DNA of 37,276 bases. Source: an uncultured Rickettsiales bacterium. GTDB taxonomy: Bacteria > Pseudomonadota > Alphaproteobacteria > UBA8366. The notes under the pieces are model-generated. The model did no database searches, was not told where the DNA came from, and saw nothing but the letters and a program-made list of their open reading frames with translations. Both the position numbers and the translations under genes were made by a program. Shown here piece by piece: positions 1 to 8,745 of the stretch. The stretch spans positions 1 through 37,276 of the forward strand of contig CAJWTF010000020.1 in the NCBI GenBank assembly GCA_913046825.1, written 5' to 3'. The first letter of the stretch is position 1; each line of letters starts with the position of its first letter.

Positions 1-301
1 CCATCCGATTGGCGATCGGCATGCCGAGGCAAAGCAAACGAACCTTCTTCGTCTCACGCGCCAAGATTGCCAGCGGAATGGTGCAGACCGAGGTCGTGCA
101 AGTCGCCGTCGTGTGGTGCTCGTTCACCATAATGTTGATGCCGAGTTCGTCACAAAGCGCCCACTCATCCAGGTACCGGTGATAAAGGTCGGCCCCGAGC
201 TTGGGATCGTAGACTTTGCTCGGAATCACGTTGCGCAGTGAATCTCCAAGTTCTTCCCACCCCGGGTGATAGGCCATCTCACTGAAATGCCATACTTGCA
301 T
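1..301 (-). CDS. LLM-class flavin-dependent oxidoreductase, partial (N-terminal 100 residues)
   Basis: The reverse strand encodes an open frame starting MQVWHFSEMAYHPGW and running off the left edge of the window. The motif NIMVNEHHTT, followed by a stretch with PLAILARETKKVRL, is typical of luciferase-like (bacterial LLM) monooxygenases, which use reduced flavin and O2. The start is well supported: a full Shine-Dalgarno (AAGGAGGT) lies about 7 bases upstream and overlaps the TAA stop of the upstream hydrolase gene, implying translational coupling. The substrate cannot be told from this fragment. The partner hydrolase suggests a small catabolic operon in which the oxygenase product is hydrolysed, but that is inference. 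Confidence 0.85.
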   Translation of the reverse strand, partial: MQVWHFSEMAYHPGWEELGDSLRNVIPSKVYDPKLGADLYHRYLDEWALCDELGINIMVNEHHTTATCTTSVCTIPLAILARETKKVRLLCLGMPIANRM

Positions 302-314
302 TGATCCGACCTCC

Positions 315-1076
315 TTATGGGGCGCACGGGCCGGCGCGGAGCGCGGCCATCGTGTCATCCAAGCATTCAATTTGTGGGTAATGCCCGGCGCCCGAAATCA
401 CATCGAGCTTTGCCCCCGGCATACGAGCCGCCAGTTTTCGACTGTATTCGGGCGACACAAACCCGTCTTCCGCACCCCAAATCAGATGTGTCGGGACGCT
501 AGCGCGATGCAGCCAGCGGGCCAGCGCCGGATTGTGCAAATAGGGCTTCCAGGCGTAATAGGCGACGTATTGTCGGTCGCGCGCGGTCGCGGTCAGCTGA
601 TCCTCATTGAACGACGCGAAGTCAGGCGGCGTTCCCGCAAACAACGCGCTCGCGCTCTCGGCCTCGGGCAGCGCGAAGAGATCGGCAAAATCCCGCTCGT
701 CCCGCGCGCCAAGCCGTGCGCCCAGTGGTGTCATCAAAGCCAATGCCGACAGGCGCGACACATTCCGAACCGCCATTTCAAGCGCGATCCAGCCGCCGAA
801 GGAAGCCCCGGCCAAGGTGACGCCCTCGAGGTCCAATTGTGCCAACAGATCAAGATAGAGATAGGCCAAATCGTCAATCCGACGAAAGTCTTCCGGCGGC
901 GTGCGACCGTCAAACCCCGGATGGCGAGGTGCATGGACGGTCCAGCTTTCCGCCATTCGGTCGATAAAGGGCCGTTGTAGGTGGTGGTAGTGCTCCGCGT
1001 GGAGATACAGCAAAGGTGGGCCCGAGCCCTGCACTTCGAGGTCGAGTGTCACGCCTCGGACGGTAATCTGATCCAT
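315..1076 (-). CDS. alpha/beta hydrolase
   Basis: A 253-residue alpha/beta-hydrolase fold protein. The nucleophile elbow GASFGGW places the catalytic serine at about residue 92. The acid is probably in LIWGAEDGFV and the histidine in ISGAGHYPQIE near the C-terminus. I prefer the ATG at 1076 (MDQITVRG), which has a GAAGGCGA ribosome site, over a GTG 13 codons upstream without one. The stop codon is 13 bases before the LLM oxidoreductase start, so the two form an operon. Such pairs often act on esters or lactones. The substrate is unknown. Confidence 0.85.
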   Translation of the reverse strand: MDQITVRGVTLDLEVQGSGPPLLYLHAEHYHHLQRPFIDRMAESWTVHAPRHPGFDGRTPPEDFRRIDDLAYLYLDLLAQLDLEGVTLAGASFGGWIALEMAVRNVSRLSALALMTPLGARLGARDERDFADLFALPEAESASALFAGTPPDFASFNEDQLTATARDRQYVAYYAWKPYLHNPALARWLHRASVPTHLIWGAEDGFVSPEYSRKLAARMPGAKLDVISGAGHYPQIECLDDTMAALRAGPCAP

Positions 1077-1167
1077 GGAATATTCGCCTTCATAATCAAT
1101 CGCCTGACGATTCACAGCGACCGATTATGATATGTCTCGATTCGAGACGGCAGAAAGTCTCCGGGTC

Positions 1168-1824
1168 TCAGGCCGAAACCAATTCCCCGATTACGTCCCG
1201 CCAGGCTTCCGCATCAAAACCCCACGGACCCATCTCGCTGCGATAGGCGATCTTACCCTCGGGATCGATGACATAAAGCCGTTCGGGCATCGCGGCCTAA
1301 GTCCCGTCCAACTCATTGTCCATGTTGTCGAGCAACATCGGCATCTCGAACTTGAGATTGATCATGCACACACCGGCGACCTCGGCCCGTTCGTCAGCGG
1401 TCGTCGGTTGGGTCACTAAAACCTCATCCCGTTCATTCGCCGGCACCTGCCAACCGTCAGTAGGGTGAATTTCTTGAATGTAGATCAGATAGAAATCCAT
1501 CCGATCCCTGAATTCCCTGTAAATTTCGTTCACGCGCACGGCGTTTTCCCAAAATGGCGGTCACGTTTAGGACCCAAAGATCAGTCCAACCGGCCTGTCC
1601 CGGGTCGCCGACAATCTAAACAACTCCCCGTTATGCGAGCGGTCTGGCGACAATCGTTCCACCTCAAAGTTCAGCGCCACATCGCCCACCGACGGTGCCG
1701 GCGCTTCCCCTGCCAATTTCTAGGCCCTACCTTCGTGATACTCGGACACGGACAACCCCATCCGGGCCCACCGCTCCGACGGCAACTGCGCCGGGTCTTT
1801 GGGTGAAAATTCGCTCATCGCCAT
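1168..1824 (-). pseudogene. iodothyronine-deiodinase-like thioredoxin-fold protein, nonsense-riddled
   Basis: One uninterrupted 219-codon frame (ATG at 1824, TGA at 1168-1170) reads as a deiodinase-family redox protein but has four internal stops: TAG at 1720-1722 (codon 35), TAA at 1567-1569 (codon 86), TGA at 1561-1563 (codon 88) and TAG at 1297-1299 (codon 176). Recognisable blocks are RPVGLIFGS-stop-T-stop-PPFWENA, then DFYLIYIQEIHPTDGWQVPA, KFEMPMLLDNMDN and ERLYVIDPEGKIAYRSEMGP. No frameshift was found. In the family the active-site motif is like GS(C/Y)T(U/C)PPF, so the TGA sits exactly at the selenocysteine/cysteine position. The other stops make a functional product unlikely. Total length matches the family. 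Confidence 0.8.
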
Positions 1825-1860
1825 ACCCTATCTATAAGGCCTATCGGCATATCAACTCTA

Positions 1861-3147
1861 CTATTGTTCTTCCCTCGCCACGGCACGCCAGCCGATGTCG
1901 CGGCGGCAGAAGCCTTTTGGCCAGTCGATACGGTCGATAGCGGCATAAGCGCGGGTTTGCGCTTCCTTGACCGAGACACCGCGCGCAGTGACGTTCAGGA
2001 CGCGGCCGCCGGTGGCCAGGAGTTTTCCGATCTCGTCGCGGCCGGTGCCCGCATGGAACACCGTTACTGCGTCGTCCGCGTCCATCGCGGTGTCGATACC
2101 CTTAATTTCGGTGCCTTTCTCATAGTCGCCGGGATAACCCTCGGACGCCATCACCACAGTCAGCGCGGCTTCGTCGTACCAGCGAAGATCGAAACTATCG
2201 AGAACACCATCAGCGGAGGCGATTAGCGCCGGCAGGACGTCGGACATGAGTCGCGTCAGCAGCACCTGACATTCGGGGTCGCCGAAACGGACATTGTATT
2301 CAAGCAGTTTGGGGCCTGAATCCATCACCATCAATCCGGCATAAAGCACGCCTTTATAGGCGCACCCTTCTGCCTGCATCGCGGCAACGGTCGGCTCGAT
2401 GATCGTCTTCAGTGCCGCCTCCGCCAGCGCATCGTCCATGATTGGAGCCGGGCTGTAAGCCCCCATGCCGCCGGTATTCGGGCCCTTATCGCCATCGAAA
2501 ACCGCCTTGTGATCTTGCGCCGAGTCGAGCATCAGCACATGAGAGCCGTCGCAAATCGCAAAGACGCTGACTTCTTCGCCCGCCATGAACTCCTCTATGA
2601 CGACCTCGGCACCCGCCGCGCCGAAGCGACCGCCGAGCAGCGCATCGTCAACCGCCGCCAGCGCTTCGTCGACGCTCTGTGCGACCGTGACACCTTTTCC
2701 CGCCGCGAGACCGTCCGCCTTAACCACGATGGGCGCCCCCTGTTCGCGAATATAGGCTTTCGCCGCCTCCGCATCCGAAAAGCGACCATAGGCAGCAGTC
2801 GGAATATTGTATTTGGCGCACAGGTCCTTCATGAAACCTTTCGAGCCTTCCAGTTGTGCCGCTGCAGCGCTGGGGCCGAACGCCTTTATGCCGATCTCAT
2901 CGAGCCGGTCAACCAAACCGGCGCAGAGCGGTCCTTCCGGGCCGACGACGACGAAATCAATGCCTTCATCGCGCGCGAAGTCGACCAAAGCCGGAACGTC
3001 GTCTGCGTTGATCGGCACGCATTCGGCCTCGGCGGCGATGCCCGCATTTCCCGGCGCGCATAAAAGTTTATCGCACAGCGGCGAGGCCGCAATCGACCAG
3101 CACAGCGCATGTTCCCGTCCGCCTGATCCGACCACTAAAATTTTCAT
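1861..3147 (-). CDS. purD: phosphoribosylamine-glycine ligase (GAR synthetase)
   Basis: Cytoplasmic ATP-grasp enzyme of purine biosynthesis that joins glycine to phosphoribosylamine. The N-terminus [15 protein letters not shown], the ATP-grasp signature [13 protein letters not shown] and [14 protein letters not shown] are diagnostic, and 428 residues is normal length. I choose the ATG at 3147 (MKILVVG) because GAGG lies 5 bases upstream; a TTG five codons earlier would extend it as MSEEK. It is transcribed away from xseA across a 74-base gap that must hold both promoters, a common alphaproteobacterial arrangement. The C-terminus ([20 protein letters not shown]) is intact. Confidence 0.97.
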   Translation of the reverse strand: MKILVVGSGGREHALCWSIAASPLCDKLLCAPGNAGIAAEAECVPINADDVPALVDFARDEGIDFVVVGPEGPLCAGLVDRLDEIGIKAFGPSAAAAQLEGSKGFMKDLCAKYNIPTAAYGRFSDAEAAKAYIREQGAPIVVKADGLAAGKGVTVAQSVDEALAAVDDALLGGRFGAAGAEVVIEEFMAGEEVSVFAICDGSHVLMLDSAQDHKAVFDGDKGPNTGGMGAYSPAPIMDDALAEAALKTIIEPTVAAMQAEGCAYKGVLYAGLMVMDSGPKLLEYNVRFGDPECQVLLTRLMSDVLPALIASADGVLDSFDLRWYDEAALTVVMASEGYPGDYEKGTEIKGIDTAMDADDAVTVFHAGTGRDEIGKLLATGGRVLNVTARGVSVKEAQTRAYAAIDRIDWPKGFCRRDIGWRAVAREEQ

Positions 3148-3221
3148 CTTTTCCTCACTCAACTATCCGCAATACTTTTGCATACGCGACCAAGCCTAAT
3201 TATCATGGACCCATAGCCAAG

Positions 3222-4781
3222 ATGCCTGAAAACCCGACGACAGCAACCCAGAATTTACCGGAATACTCCGTCTCGGAGTTATCCGGCGCGCTCAAGCGCA
3301 CGGTTGAGGATTCTTTCTCCTATGTGCGGGTCCGGGGCGAAGTTTCCGGCTTTAAACGTGCTGCCTCCGGCCATCTCTATATGACACTGAAGGACGACTC
3401 GGCGGTGATCGACGGCGTCTGCTGGCGCGGTGTTGCGGGACGGCTCTCGATTCAGCCGGAAGACGGGTTGGAAATCATCGCGACCGGCAAGCTCACGACC
3501 TATCCGGCGCGCTCTAAATATCAGCTGGTCATCGAATCGATGGAACTGGCCGGTGAAGGCGCACTCCTCAAATTACTTGAGGAGCGGCGCAAGAAGCTCG
3601 CCGCCGATGGCCTCTTCGACGAAGACCGTAAACGAGAGCTACCTTTCCTGCCCGACGTGATTGGCGTCGTCACTTCGCCGACCGGTGCCGTCATCCGTGA
3701 CATCCTGCACCGCCTGGCCGACCGATTTCCCCGCCATGTGTTGCTTTGGCCGGTCCTGGTGCAGGGCGACAAAGCCGCCGACCAGATCAGTACCGCTATT
3801 CGCGGTTTCAACAGCCTGCGGGAAGGCGGCGACATTCCGCGCCCGGATCTGCTGATCGTCGCGCGTGGCGGCGGCAGCCTGGAGGATCTCTGGTCCTTCA
3901 ACGAAGAGAATGTGGTGCGGGCGGCGGCTGAGTCCCAGATTCCACTGATCTCCGCCGTCGGGCATGAGACGGATTGGACGTTGATCGATCATGCGTCGGA
4001 CAGGCGCGCGCCGACGCCGACAGCAGCGGCTGAAATGGCAGTACCGGTCCGCTCCGACCTTTTAGCTCAAGTCCTGGATGATTCGCGCCGCATGGTGAGT
4101 GGATTCGGGCGATATATCGGCGAGAGGCGGATGCGCCTCGAAGGGCTAGGGCGTGGGCTGCCGGATCCTATCTCAATCCTGCGCGGCCACGAGCAGCGGC
4201 TTGACGATTTAACGGACCGTTTGGCATTAAGCTTACGCAATGAAGACCAATTGAGGCGGCAGAAAGTCAGCAACCTTGCGGCACGCCTTCGCAGCCCACA
4301 ACAATCAGTGAACGACGCGAAGGACCGTTTGGCCCGAGAAGCGAAAACCCTGCACGTAGCCTGGTCGCATTTCAGCCGTCACGTGCAAGATCGCAGCACC
4401 CGCGCCGGGGAACGCCTCTCACCGCTTTACCTGGAACGGCAAATTCGCGACGGCGGCGCGGTACTGGCGGAACTCGACCGGCGCGGTAGTGCGGCCGTCT
4501 CGCAACACGTCAAGGAAGCAAAAGGTCGCTGGGGTCGTTTTGCGGATCTGCTCGAGAGCTATTCCTTCGAGCGCGTCCTCGAGCGCGGCTATACGGTCAT
4601 CCTCGATGAGAGCGCAAGCCCCATCACCGCAGTGTCGGCACTCAACCCGAAAGACGCCGTGGAAATAAAGTTCGCCGATGGCAGCAAGAATGCGATTATC
4701 ACGTCCGAAACAGCTGCCTCCGCGAAGCCGAAGAAGACCAAGCCGGGCCCATCGGACAAACGACAAGGCAGCCTGCTTTGA
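3222..4781 (+). CDS. xseA: exodeoxyribonuclease VII large subunit
   Basis: Large subunit of ExoVII, which degrades single-stranded DNA to oligonucleotides together with XseB (not in this window). An N-terminal OB-fold (PEYSVSELSGALKRTVEDSF to about residue 110) precedes the catalytic region with GVVTSPTGAVIRDILHRLADR, RGGGSLEDLWSFNEE and SAVGHETDWTLIDHASDRRA. A long, probably coiled-coil helical segment and a short lysine-rich tail follow. The length of 519 residues is typical for alphaproteobacteria. Its TGA stop overlaps the TTG start of the following M23 peptidase gene (TTGA), indicating coupled translation. Confidence 0.97.
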   Translation: MPENPTTATQNLPEYSVSELSGALKRTVEDSFSYVRVRGEVSGFKRAASGHLYMTLKDDSAVIDGVCWRGVAGRLSIQPEDGLEIIATGKLTTYPARSKYQLVIESMELAGEGALLKLLEERRKKLAADGLFDEDRKRELPFLPDVIGVVTSPTGAVIRDILHRLADRFPRHVLLWPVLVQGDKAADQISTAIRGFNSLREGGDIPRPDLLIVARGGGSLEDLWSFNEENVVRAAAESQIPLISAVGHETDWTLIDHASDRRAPTPTAAAEMAVPVRSDLLAQVLDDSRRMVSGFGRYIGERRMRLEGLGRGLPDPISILRGHEQRLDDLTDRLALSLRNEDQLRRQKVSNLAARLRSPQQSVNDAKDRLAREAKTLHVAWSHFSRHVQDRSTRAGERLSPLYLERQIRDGGAVLAELDRRGSAAVSQHVKEAKGRWGRFADLLESYSFERVLERGYTVILDESASPITAVSALNPKDAVEIKFADGSKNAIITSETAASAKPKKTKPGPSDKRQGSLL

Positions 4782-5596
4782 AGGCGTGCCTCATTCTCGT
4801 GTTGGCGATCCTGTTTGTGGGCGAAGTCCGCGCGGATAACTTACGCCTGGAAGGCAAATTCGTGCAGGGCGGGCTCGTACAAGGGACGGTGCCGGCGGGC
4901 GCCAAAGTCACCTTCGAAGGACGGCCTATACGGGTCTCTGCGAAGGGCCGGTTTCTGATCGGCTTCTCCCGCGATGCGGGGCCTACATCGTCACTCGCGA
5001 TGCGCATGCCGGACGGGCAGCAGATCAACAAGCCGCTGAAAATTGAAAACCGGAAGTATCAGATCCAACGTATCGACGGCCTGCCGCGGAAAATGGTGAC
5101 CCCACCAAAAGCTGTCTACGACCGCATTCGCGCGGAAAATACCGCCATCGCGAAGGCCCGCGCGAAAGATACGGCCGACGACCATTTCGAGAGCGGCTGG
5201 ATATGGCCCGCGCAGGGGCGCATTTCCGGCGTCTACGGCAGCCAGCGAATTTTAAACGGCAAGCCGCGCCGCCCACATTTCGGCTTAGATGTAGCCGCAC
5301 CCGTCGGAACGCCCGTGGTCTCTCCGGCAGACGCCGTCGTGGCACTCGCGCATGGGGACATGTATTACACCGGTGGCACCATAATTCTGGACCATGGTCA
5401 TGGATTGACCTCCGCCATGCTGCATTTGAACACCGTCGAGGTTGAGGTCGGAGATTTTGTGCGCAAAGGGCAGCGCATCGGAACTATCGGCAAGACCGGC
5501 CGCGCCACGGGGCCCCACCTCGATTGGCGGATCAATCTCTTCAAGGCGCGCCTTGACCCGGCCTTCTTAGTGCCTCCAATGCCCCCATCGAAATAG
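4778..5596 (+). CDS. M23 family metallopeptidase (LytM-like peptidoglycan endopeptidase)
   Basis: A 272-residue exported protein with an N-terminal signal peptide (MKACLILVLAILFVGEVRA) and a C-terminal LytM/peptidase M23 domain from about residue 140. HFGLD supplies ligands H167 and D171, followed by GGTIILDHGHGL and MLHLN. The terminal motif reads GPHLDWRIN, so H247 is present but the usual second His of HxH is Asp249. Some alphaproteobacterial M23 proteins appear to carry this variant, so loss of activity is not certain. The TTG start overlaps the xseA stop. Likely role: cell-wall hydrolysis, or regulation of amidases if degenerate. It converges on the acyltransferase gene with a 9-base gap. 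Confidence 0.9.
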   Translation: MKACLILVLAILFVGEVRADNLRLEGKFVQGGLVQGTVPAGAKVTFEGRPIRVSAKGRFLIGFSRDAGPTSSLAMRMPDGQQINKPLKIENRKYQIQRIDGLPRKMVTPPKAVYDRIRAENTAIAKARAKDTADDHFESGWIWPAQGRISGVYGSQRILNGKPRRPHFGLDVAAPVGTPVVSPADAVVALAHGDMYYTGGTIILDHGHGLTSAMLHLNTVEVEVGDFVRKGQRIGTIGKTGRATGPHLDWRINLFKARLDPAFLVPPMPPSK

Positions 5597-5605
5597 GATA
5601 ATTAT

Positions 5606-6514
5606 CTATTCCTTCGGCCAACGCCGGTGTAGCCAGAACCATTGCTCCGGATACTCGCGAATCCAATCCTCTATAATGCCGTTGATCTGCCCCAGCACCT
5701 TAATCGCATCGGCTTTGCGGTCGTCAGTACGCTCAATCTCCAACGGCGGCGAGATTTCAATCCGAAAGCGCGATCCCGGATAGCGGATGCAACGGACCGG
5801 CACGATTGCCCCCCCGGTCCGCAAAGCGATTTCCACCGGTGCGGTCGCCGTCATCGCATCATGACCAAAAAACGGAATAGGCACGCCCTCGTTCAATTTT
5901 TGATCCATCATCGCGCCGAAATGCAACCCATCGCGCATCAAACGCAACATCTTAGCCGCCCCCTCGCGCCCCTTGGGGATTAGTGTCGTATTTTCGCTGC
6001 TGCGCGCGTTCTTGAACAACCGGTCGATAAACGGATTGTCTGCACCGCGATAAATTTGGCCCAGCGGCAGACCGGTCTGCCCGACGACACGAGCACCCAG
6101 TTCCCAGTTTCCCATATGCGCAGAAAAGACAATCCCAGCCTTGCTGCTTTCCTGCATGGTGGCGAGATGTTCCGCGCCCACTAACTCAACTCTCGAACCC
6201 GGCTCGTTGACGGTAAATCGATCGAGATGTGAAAATTCGGCCGCACCTTGCCCGAGATTACCCCAAATTTTGTCTAACAAGGCTTCGACTTCGACGTCGT
6301 CGAGTTCCGGAAACACCCGGCGGACATTTTGCTCCGCCACACGCGCCACTGGCATGCGCCGGCCGATTTTACGAAACATCAGACTGGTGATAGCAGTCCC
6401 CACCGCCAACGGTAAAGCCCGGACAGAATAATAGAGCGAGCCGATCAACAGCGCCTGTAGCGGATACAAGAATCGCCGCATACAGAAGCGGGCAATGGGC
6501 CCACGATCAGCCAT
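5606..6514 (-). CDS. LpxL/HtrB-family lipid A late acyltransferase
   Basis: Membrane-associated acyltransferase of the LpxL/LpxM family (302 residues) that adds secondary acyl chains to Kdo-lipid A. The catalytic HX4(D/E) motif is seen as SAHMGNWELGA (H133, E138). IPFFGHDAMTATAPVEIALRTG and the C-terminal EQWFWLHRRWPKE are also typical, and there is a hydrophobic N-terminal anchor (FLYPLQALLIGSLYYSVRALPLA). I choose ATG 6514 (MADRGPIARF), whose first eight bases overlap the lpxK end, over in-frame upstream starts inside lpxK. It is the last gene of the msbA-to-lpxK operon. The chain-length specificity cannot be read from sequence. Confidence 0.9.
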   Translation of the reverse strand: MADRGPIARFCMRRFLYPLQALLIGSLYYSVRALPLAVGTAITSLMFRKIGRRMPVARVAEQNVRRVFPELDDVEVEALLDKIWGNLGQGAAEFSHLDRFTVNEPGSRVELVGAEHLATMQESSKAGIVFSAHMGNWELGARVVGQTGLPLGQIYRGADNPFIDRLFKNARSSENTTLIPKGREGAAKMLRLMRDGLHFGAMMDQKLNEGVPIPFFGHDAMTATAPVEIALRTGGAIVPVRCIRYPGSRFRIEISPPLEIERTDDRKADAIKVLGQINGIIEDWIREYPEQWFWLHRRWPKE

Positions 6515-7472
6515 TGGAGATGACCGCGGACAAAATGCGGTCGATACCCGCGCTATCGCCCCATTCGACAGTGACCTTAACAACCTCAATACCTTCTGCA
6601 TTCGCGGGGTCGAGGCGTACAAAGTCTTTCTCGGTCGTGACTAACCGTGCACCATTTTCCGATGCCAGCGACTTTAACGCCGATACCTCTCCATTGCTAT
6701 AAGAGTGATGGTCGGTGAACGGCTTCGCTACAGCGATTTCAAACCCCATCTCCAAGAGCGTGTCGAAGAATTTTTGCGGCCGTCCAATTCCCGCGAAGGC
6801 GACGACGGGACGGGAATCCGGCAGTAAGGAATTAGCTTTAGGCACCAAGGAGGCGTCTAATGTCGGCATGTTCGTGGTCAGCTTAAAGGCTCGGTTTTGC
6901 CCAAGTGTGACCATAGCGTCCGTGCGCGATAACCCGTCTTTCAAAAATTCCCGCAACGGACCTGCCGGCATGACCCGCCCATTGCCGACGCCGTAATCCC
7001 CGTCGACAACGACTACTGATAAATCCTTATGCAAGCCAGGATTCTGAAAACCATCATCCATGACGACGATATCCGCGCCGGCCGCGATCGCCGCCTTTGC
7101 CCCAACGGTGCGCTTGCGCGAGACCCAGGTCGGTGCCCTACGAGCAAGCAGCAAGGCTTCGTCTCCAACATCCGCCGCACCATGCGTTTGCAAATTTACC
7201 TGAATTGGACCCGCTAAACGGCCGCCGTATCCGCGTGTCAGGAAATGCGGCAAGAGCCCTTTAGCGAGATATAAATCCGCGATCGCCAAAGCGACAGGGG
7301 TCTTTCCCGCGCCGCCCGTGATAAGGTTCCCAACACACACAATGGGCCGTTCGGCACGATATGGCGTCCCGTACCGCCATCGCAACGTCGCCGCGAGACC
7401 ATAGATCCAGCCAATGGGCGCGAGTAACCGGGACATAATGCCGTCATTTGCCCAAAAATCCGGAGCTTGCAT
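6507..7472 (-). CDS. lpxK: tetraacyldisaccharide 4'-kinase
   Basis: Phosphorylates the 4' position of the lipid A disaccharide at the inner membrane. The 321 residues carry a P-loop in VGNLITGGAGKTP (K57), a membrane-associated N-terminus (IGWIYGLAATLRWRYG), VVMDDGFQNPGL and GRVMPAGPLREFL, all standard for LpxK. The stop overlaps the downstream acyltransferase start by eight bases, and the start is three bases from the waaA stop, so the three are one translational block. No damage is visible. Confidence 0.96.
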   Translation of the reverse strand: MQAPDFWANDGIMSRLLAPIGWIYGLAATLRWRYGTPYRAERPIVCVGNLITGGAGKTPVALAIADLYLAKGLLPHFLTRGYGGRLAGPIQVNLQTHGAADVGDEALLLARRAPTWVSRKRTVGAKAAIAAGADIVVMDDGFQNPGLHKDLSVVVVDGDYGVGNGRVMPAGPLREFLKDGLSRTDAMVTLGQNRAFKLTTNMPTLDASLVPKANSLLPDSRPVVAFAGIGRPQKFFDTLLEMGFEIAVAKPFTDHHSYSNGEVSALKSLASENGARLVTTEKDFVRLDPANAEGIEVVKVTVEWGDSAGIDRILSAVISNG

Positions 7473-7475
7473 CTT

Positions 7476-8738
7476 CTATTCACCGTTCATCAAACCGGCG
7501 ATCTCTTCATGTATGCGTATGACCGCATCCGCATTTTCGGAGGCGACCCGCGCCGCGGCCCCGGCTTGTTCCTGTCGGGCCGCTGGATTGCGCAGCAGTT
7601 TGGCGACAGCGGCTGCGACCGCTCCCGCATCATTTACTTGTTGCGCCCCTCCAGCATCCAACAATTCGCGCGCCACCGTCGTGAAATTGCCCATATCCGG
7701 CCCTAGAACAACCGCACAGTCGAGCTGTGCCGCCTCAAGCGGATTATGTCCGCCATGGGACGCCATGCTGCCGCCAATGAAAGCAATGGTCGACAATCGG
7801 TAGAAGAACCCCAATTCGCCAAGCGTGTCAGCCACGTAAATATCGCCGGTCAAACCGTCTCCCGATGATTTTAACGACACGGAGAGGCCCCGCGCGCGCA
7901 GTGCCTTCGCGATCTCATGGCCACGGATCGGATGACGGGGAACGATAACGGTCAGAATATCCGGCCACTCCGCCGATAGGTGGTCGTGTACTTCCGCCGC
8001 CGTTTCCTCTTCACCGGGATGCGTGCTCGCAGCCAGCCACAAGGTACGCTCGCCAAGTTCGGCCTTAACAGCGTCCAAGGCGGACAAGTCCACCGGCAGA
8101 GTCGCCGCCGAAAATTTCAGATTACCGAGATATTTTACTGGCGAAGCACCGAGACAACGCAAGAAGTCCGCTTGCTCTTCGGTTTGCGCCAGGCAAAGGG
8201 AAAAAGTACCTAGGAGACGGCGCGCTGTGCCCGAAAACCGCCGCCAGCGGCCGAAACTGCGCCGAGACATGCGTGCATTGACCAATACGCTGGGAATGTC
8301 TCGGCGCGCCGTCTCCTGCACCAGGTTAGGCCACAGTTCCGATTCCATCCACAGCGCAATATCGGGCTGCCAATGATCGAGGAAAGTTCTGACCCACGGC
8401 AACCGGTCAACAGGCGCAAATTGATGGAAACTTCTCGGCGGTAATCGTTCCTGCATGAGGTGGGCGGAGGTCAGCGTTCCAGTCGTCTGCAGGACATGAG
8501 TTTCAGGTTCGGCCTCAAGTAATTTCACGATGAGCGCCAAAGACGATTGCGATTCACCGACACTGGCGGCATGAATCCAAATCAGTTTACCGGCGGGCCG
8601 AAGCCGGCTGGCGACGCCACGGCGTTCGGAAATCCGAGCCGCATCTTCCTTCCCTTGTGACAAGCGGCGGCGCAACAACCCGTAGACCAAGGGTCCGCCG
8701 ACATTGGTAAATAGGCGGTAGATCCAGAGCGGGCTCAT
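7476..8738 (-). CDS. waaA: 3-deoxy-D-manno-octulosonic acid (Kdo) transferase
   Basis: WaaA/KdtA transfers Kdo from CMP-Kdo to lipid A precursor (lipid IVA) at the cytoplasmic face of the inner membrane. The 420-residue protein has the GT-B two-domain layout. Seen are an N-terminal anchor (MSPLWIYRLFTNVGGPLVYG), WIHAASVGESQS containing the conserved catalytic glutamate, LWMESELWPNL, AASTHPGEE and the nucleotide-sugar site FIGGSMASHGGHNPLEAAQ. Whether it adds one or two Kdo units cannot be told. Spacing to the neighbours is 7 bases upstream (DUF374) and 3 bases downstream (lpxK). Confidence 0.96.
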   Translation of the reverse strand: MSPLWIYRLFTNVGGPLVYGLLRRRLSQGKEDAARISERRGVASRLRPAGKLIWIHAASVGESQSSLALIVKLLEAEPETHVLQTTGTLTSAHLMQERLPPRSFHQFAPVDRLPWVRTFLDHWQPDIALWMESELWPNLVQETARRDIPSVLVNARMSRRSFGRWRRFSGTARRLLGTFSLCLAQTEEQADFLRCLGASPVKYLGNLKFSAATLPVDLSALDAVKAELGERTLWLAASTHPGEEETAAEVHDHLSAEWPDILTVIVPRHPIRGHEIAKALRARGLSVSLKSSGDGLTGDIYVADTLGELGFFYRLSTIAFIGGSMASHGGHNPLEAAQLDCAVVLGPDMGNFTTVARELLDAGGAQQVNDAGAVAAAVAKLLRNPAARQEQAGAAARVASENADAVIRIHEEIAGLMNGE

Positions 8739-8745
8739 CGGGCAA

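Noticed and set aside
1077..1115. Longer GTG start for the alpha/beta hydrolase
   Set aside because: No ribosome site, and the added residues (NRQAIDYEGEYS) come from the ribosome-site region of the preferred ATG.
1168..1824. Reassigned stop codons explaining the deiodinase-like frame
   Set aside because: TAA, TAG and TGA all end intact genes in the window (hydrolase TAA, purD TAG, xseA TGA), so a changed genetic code is not supported.
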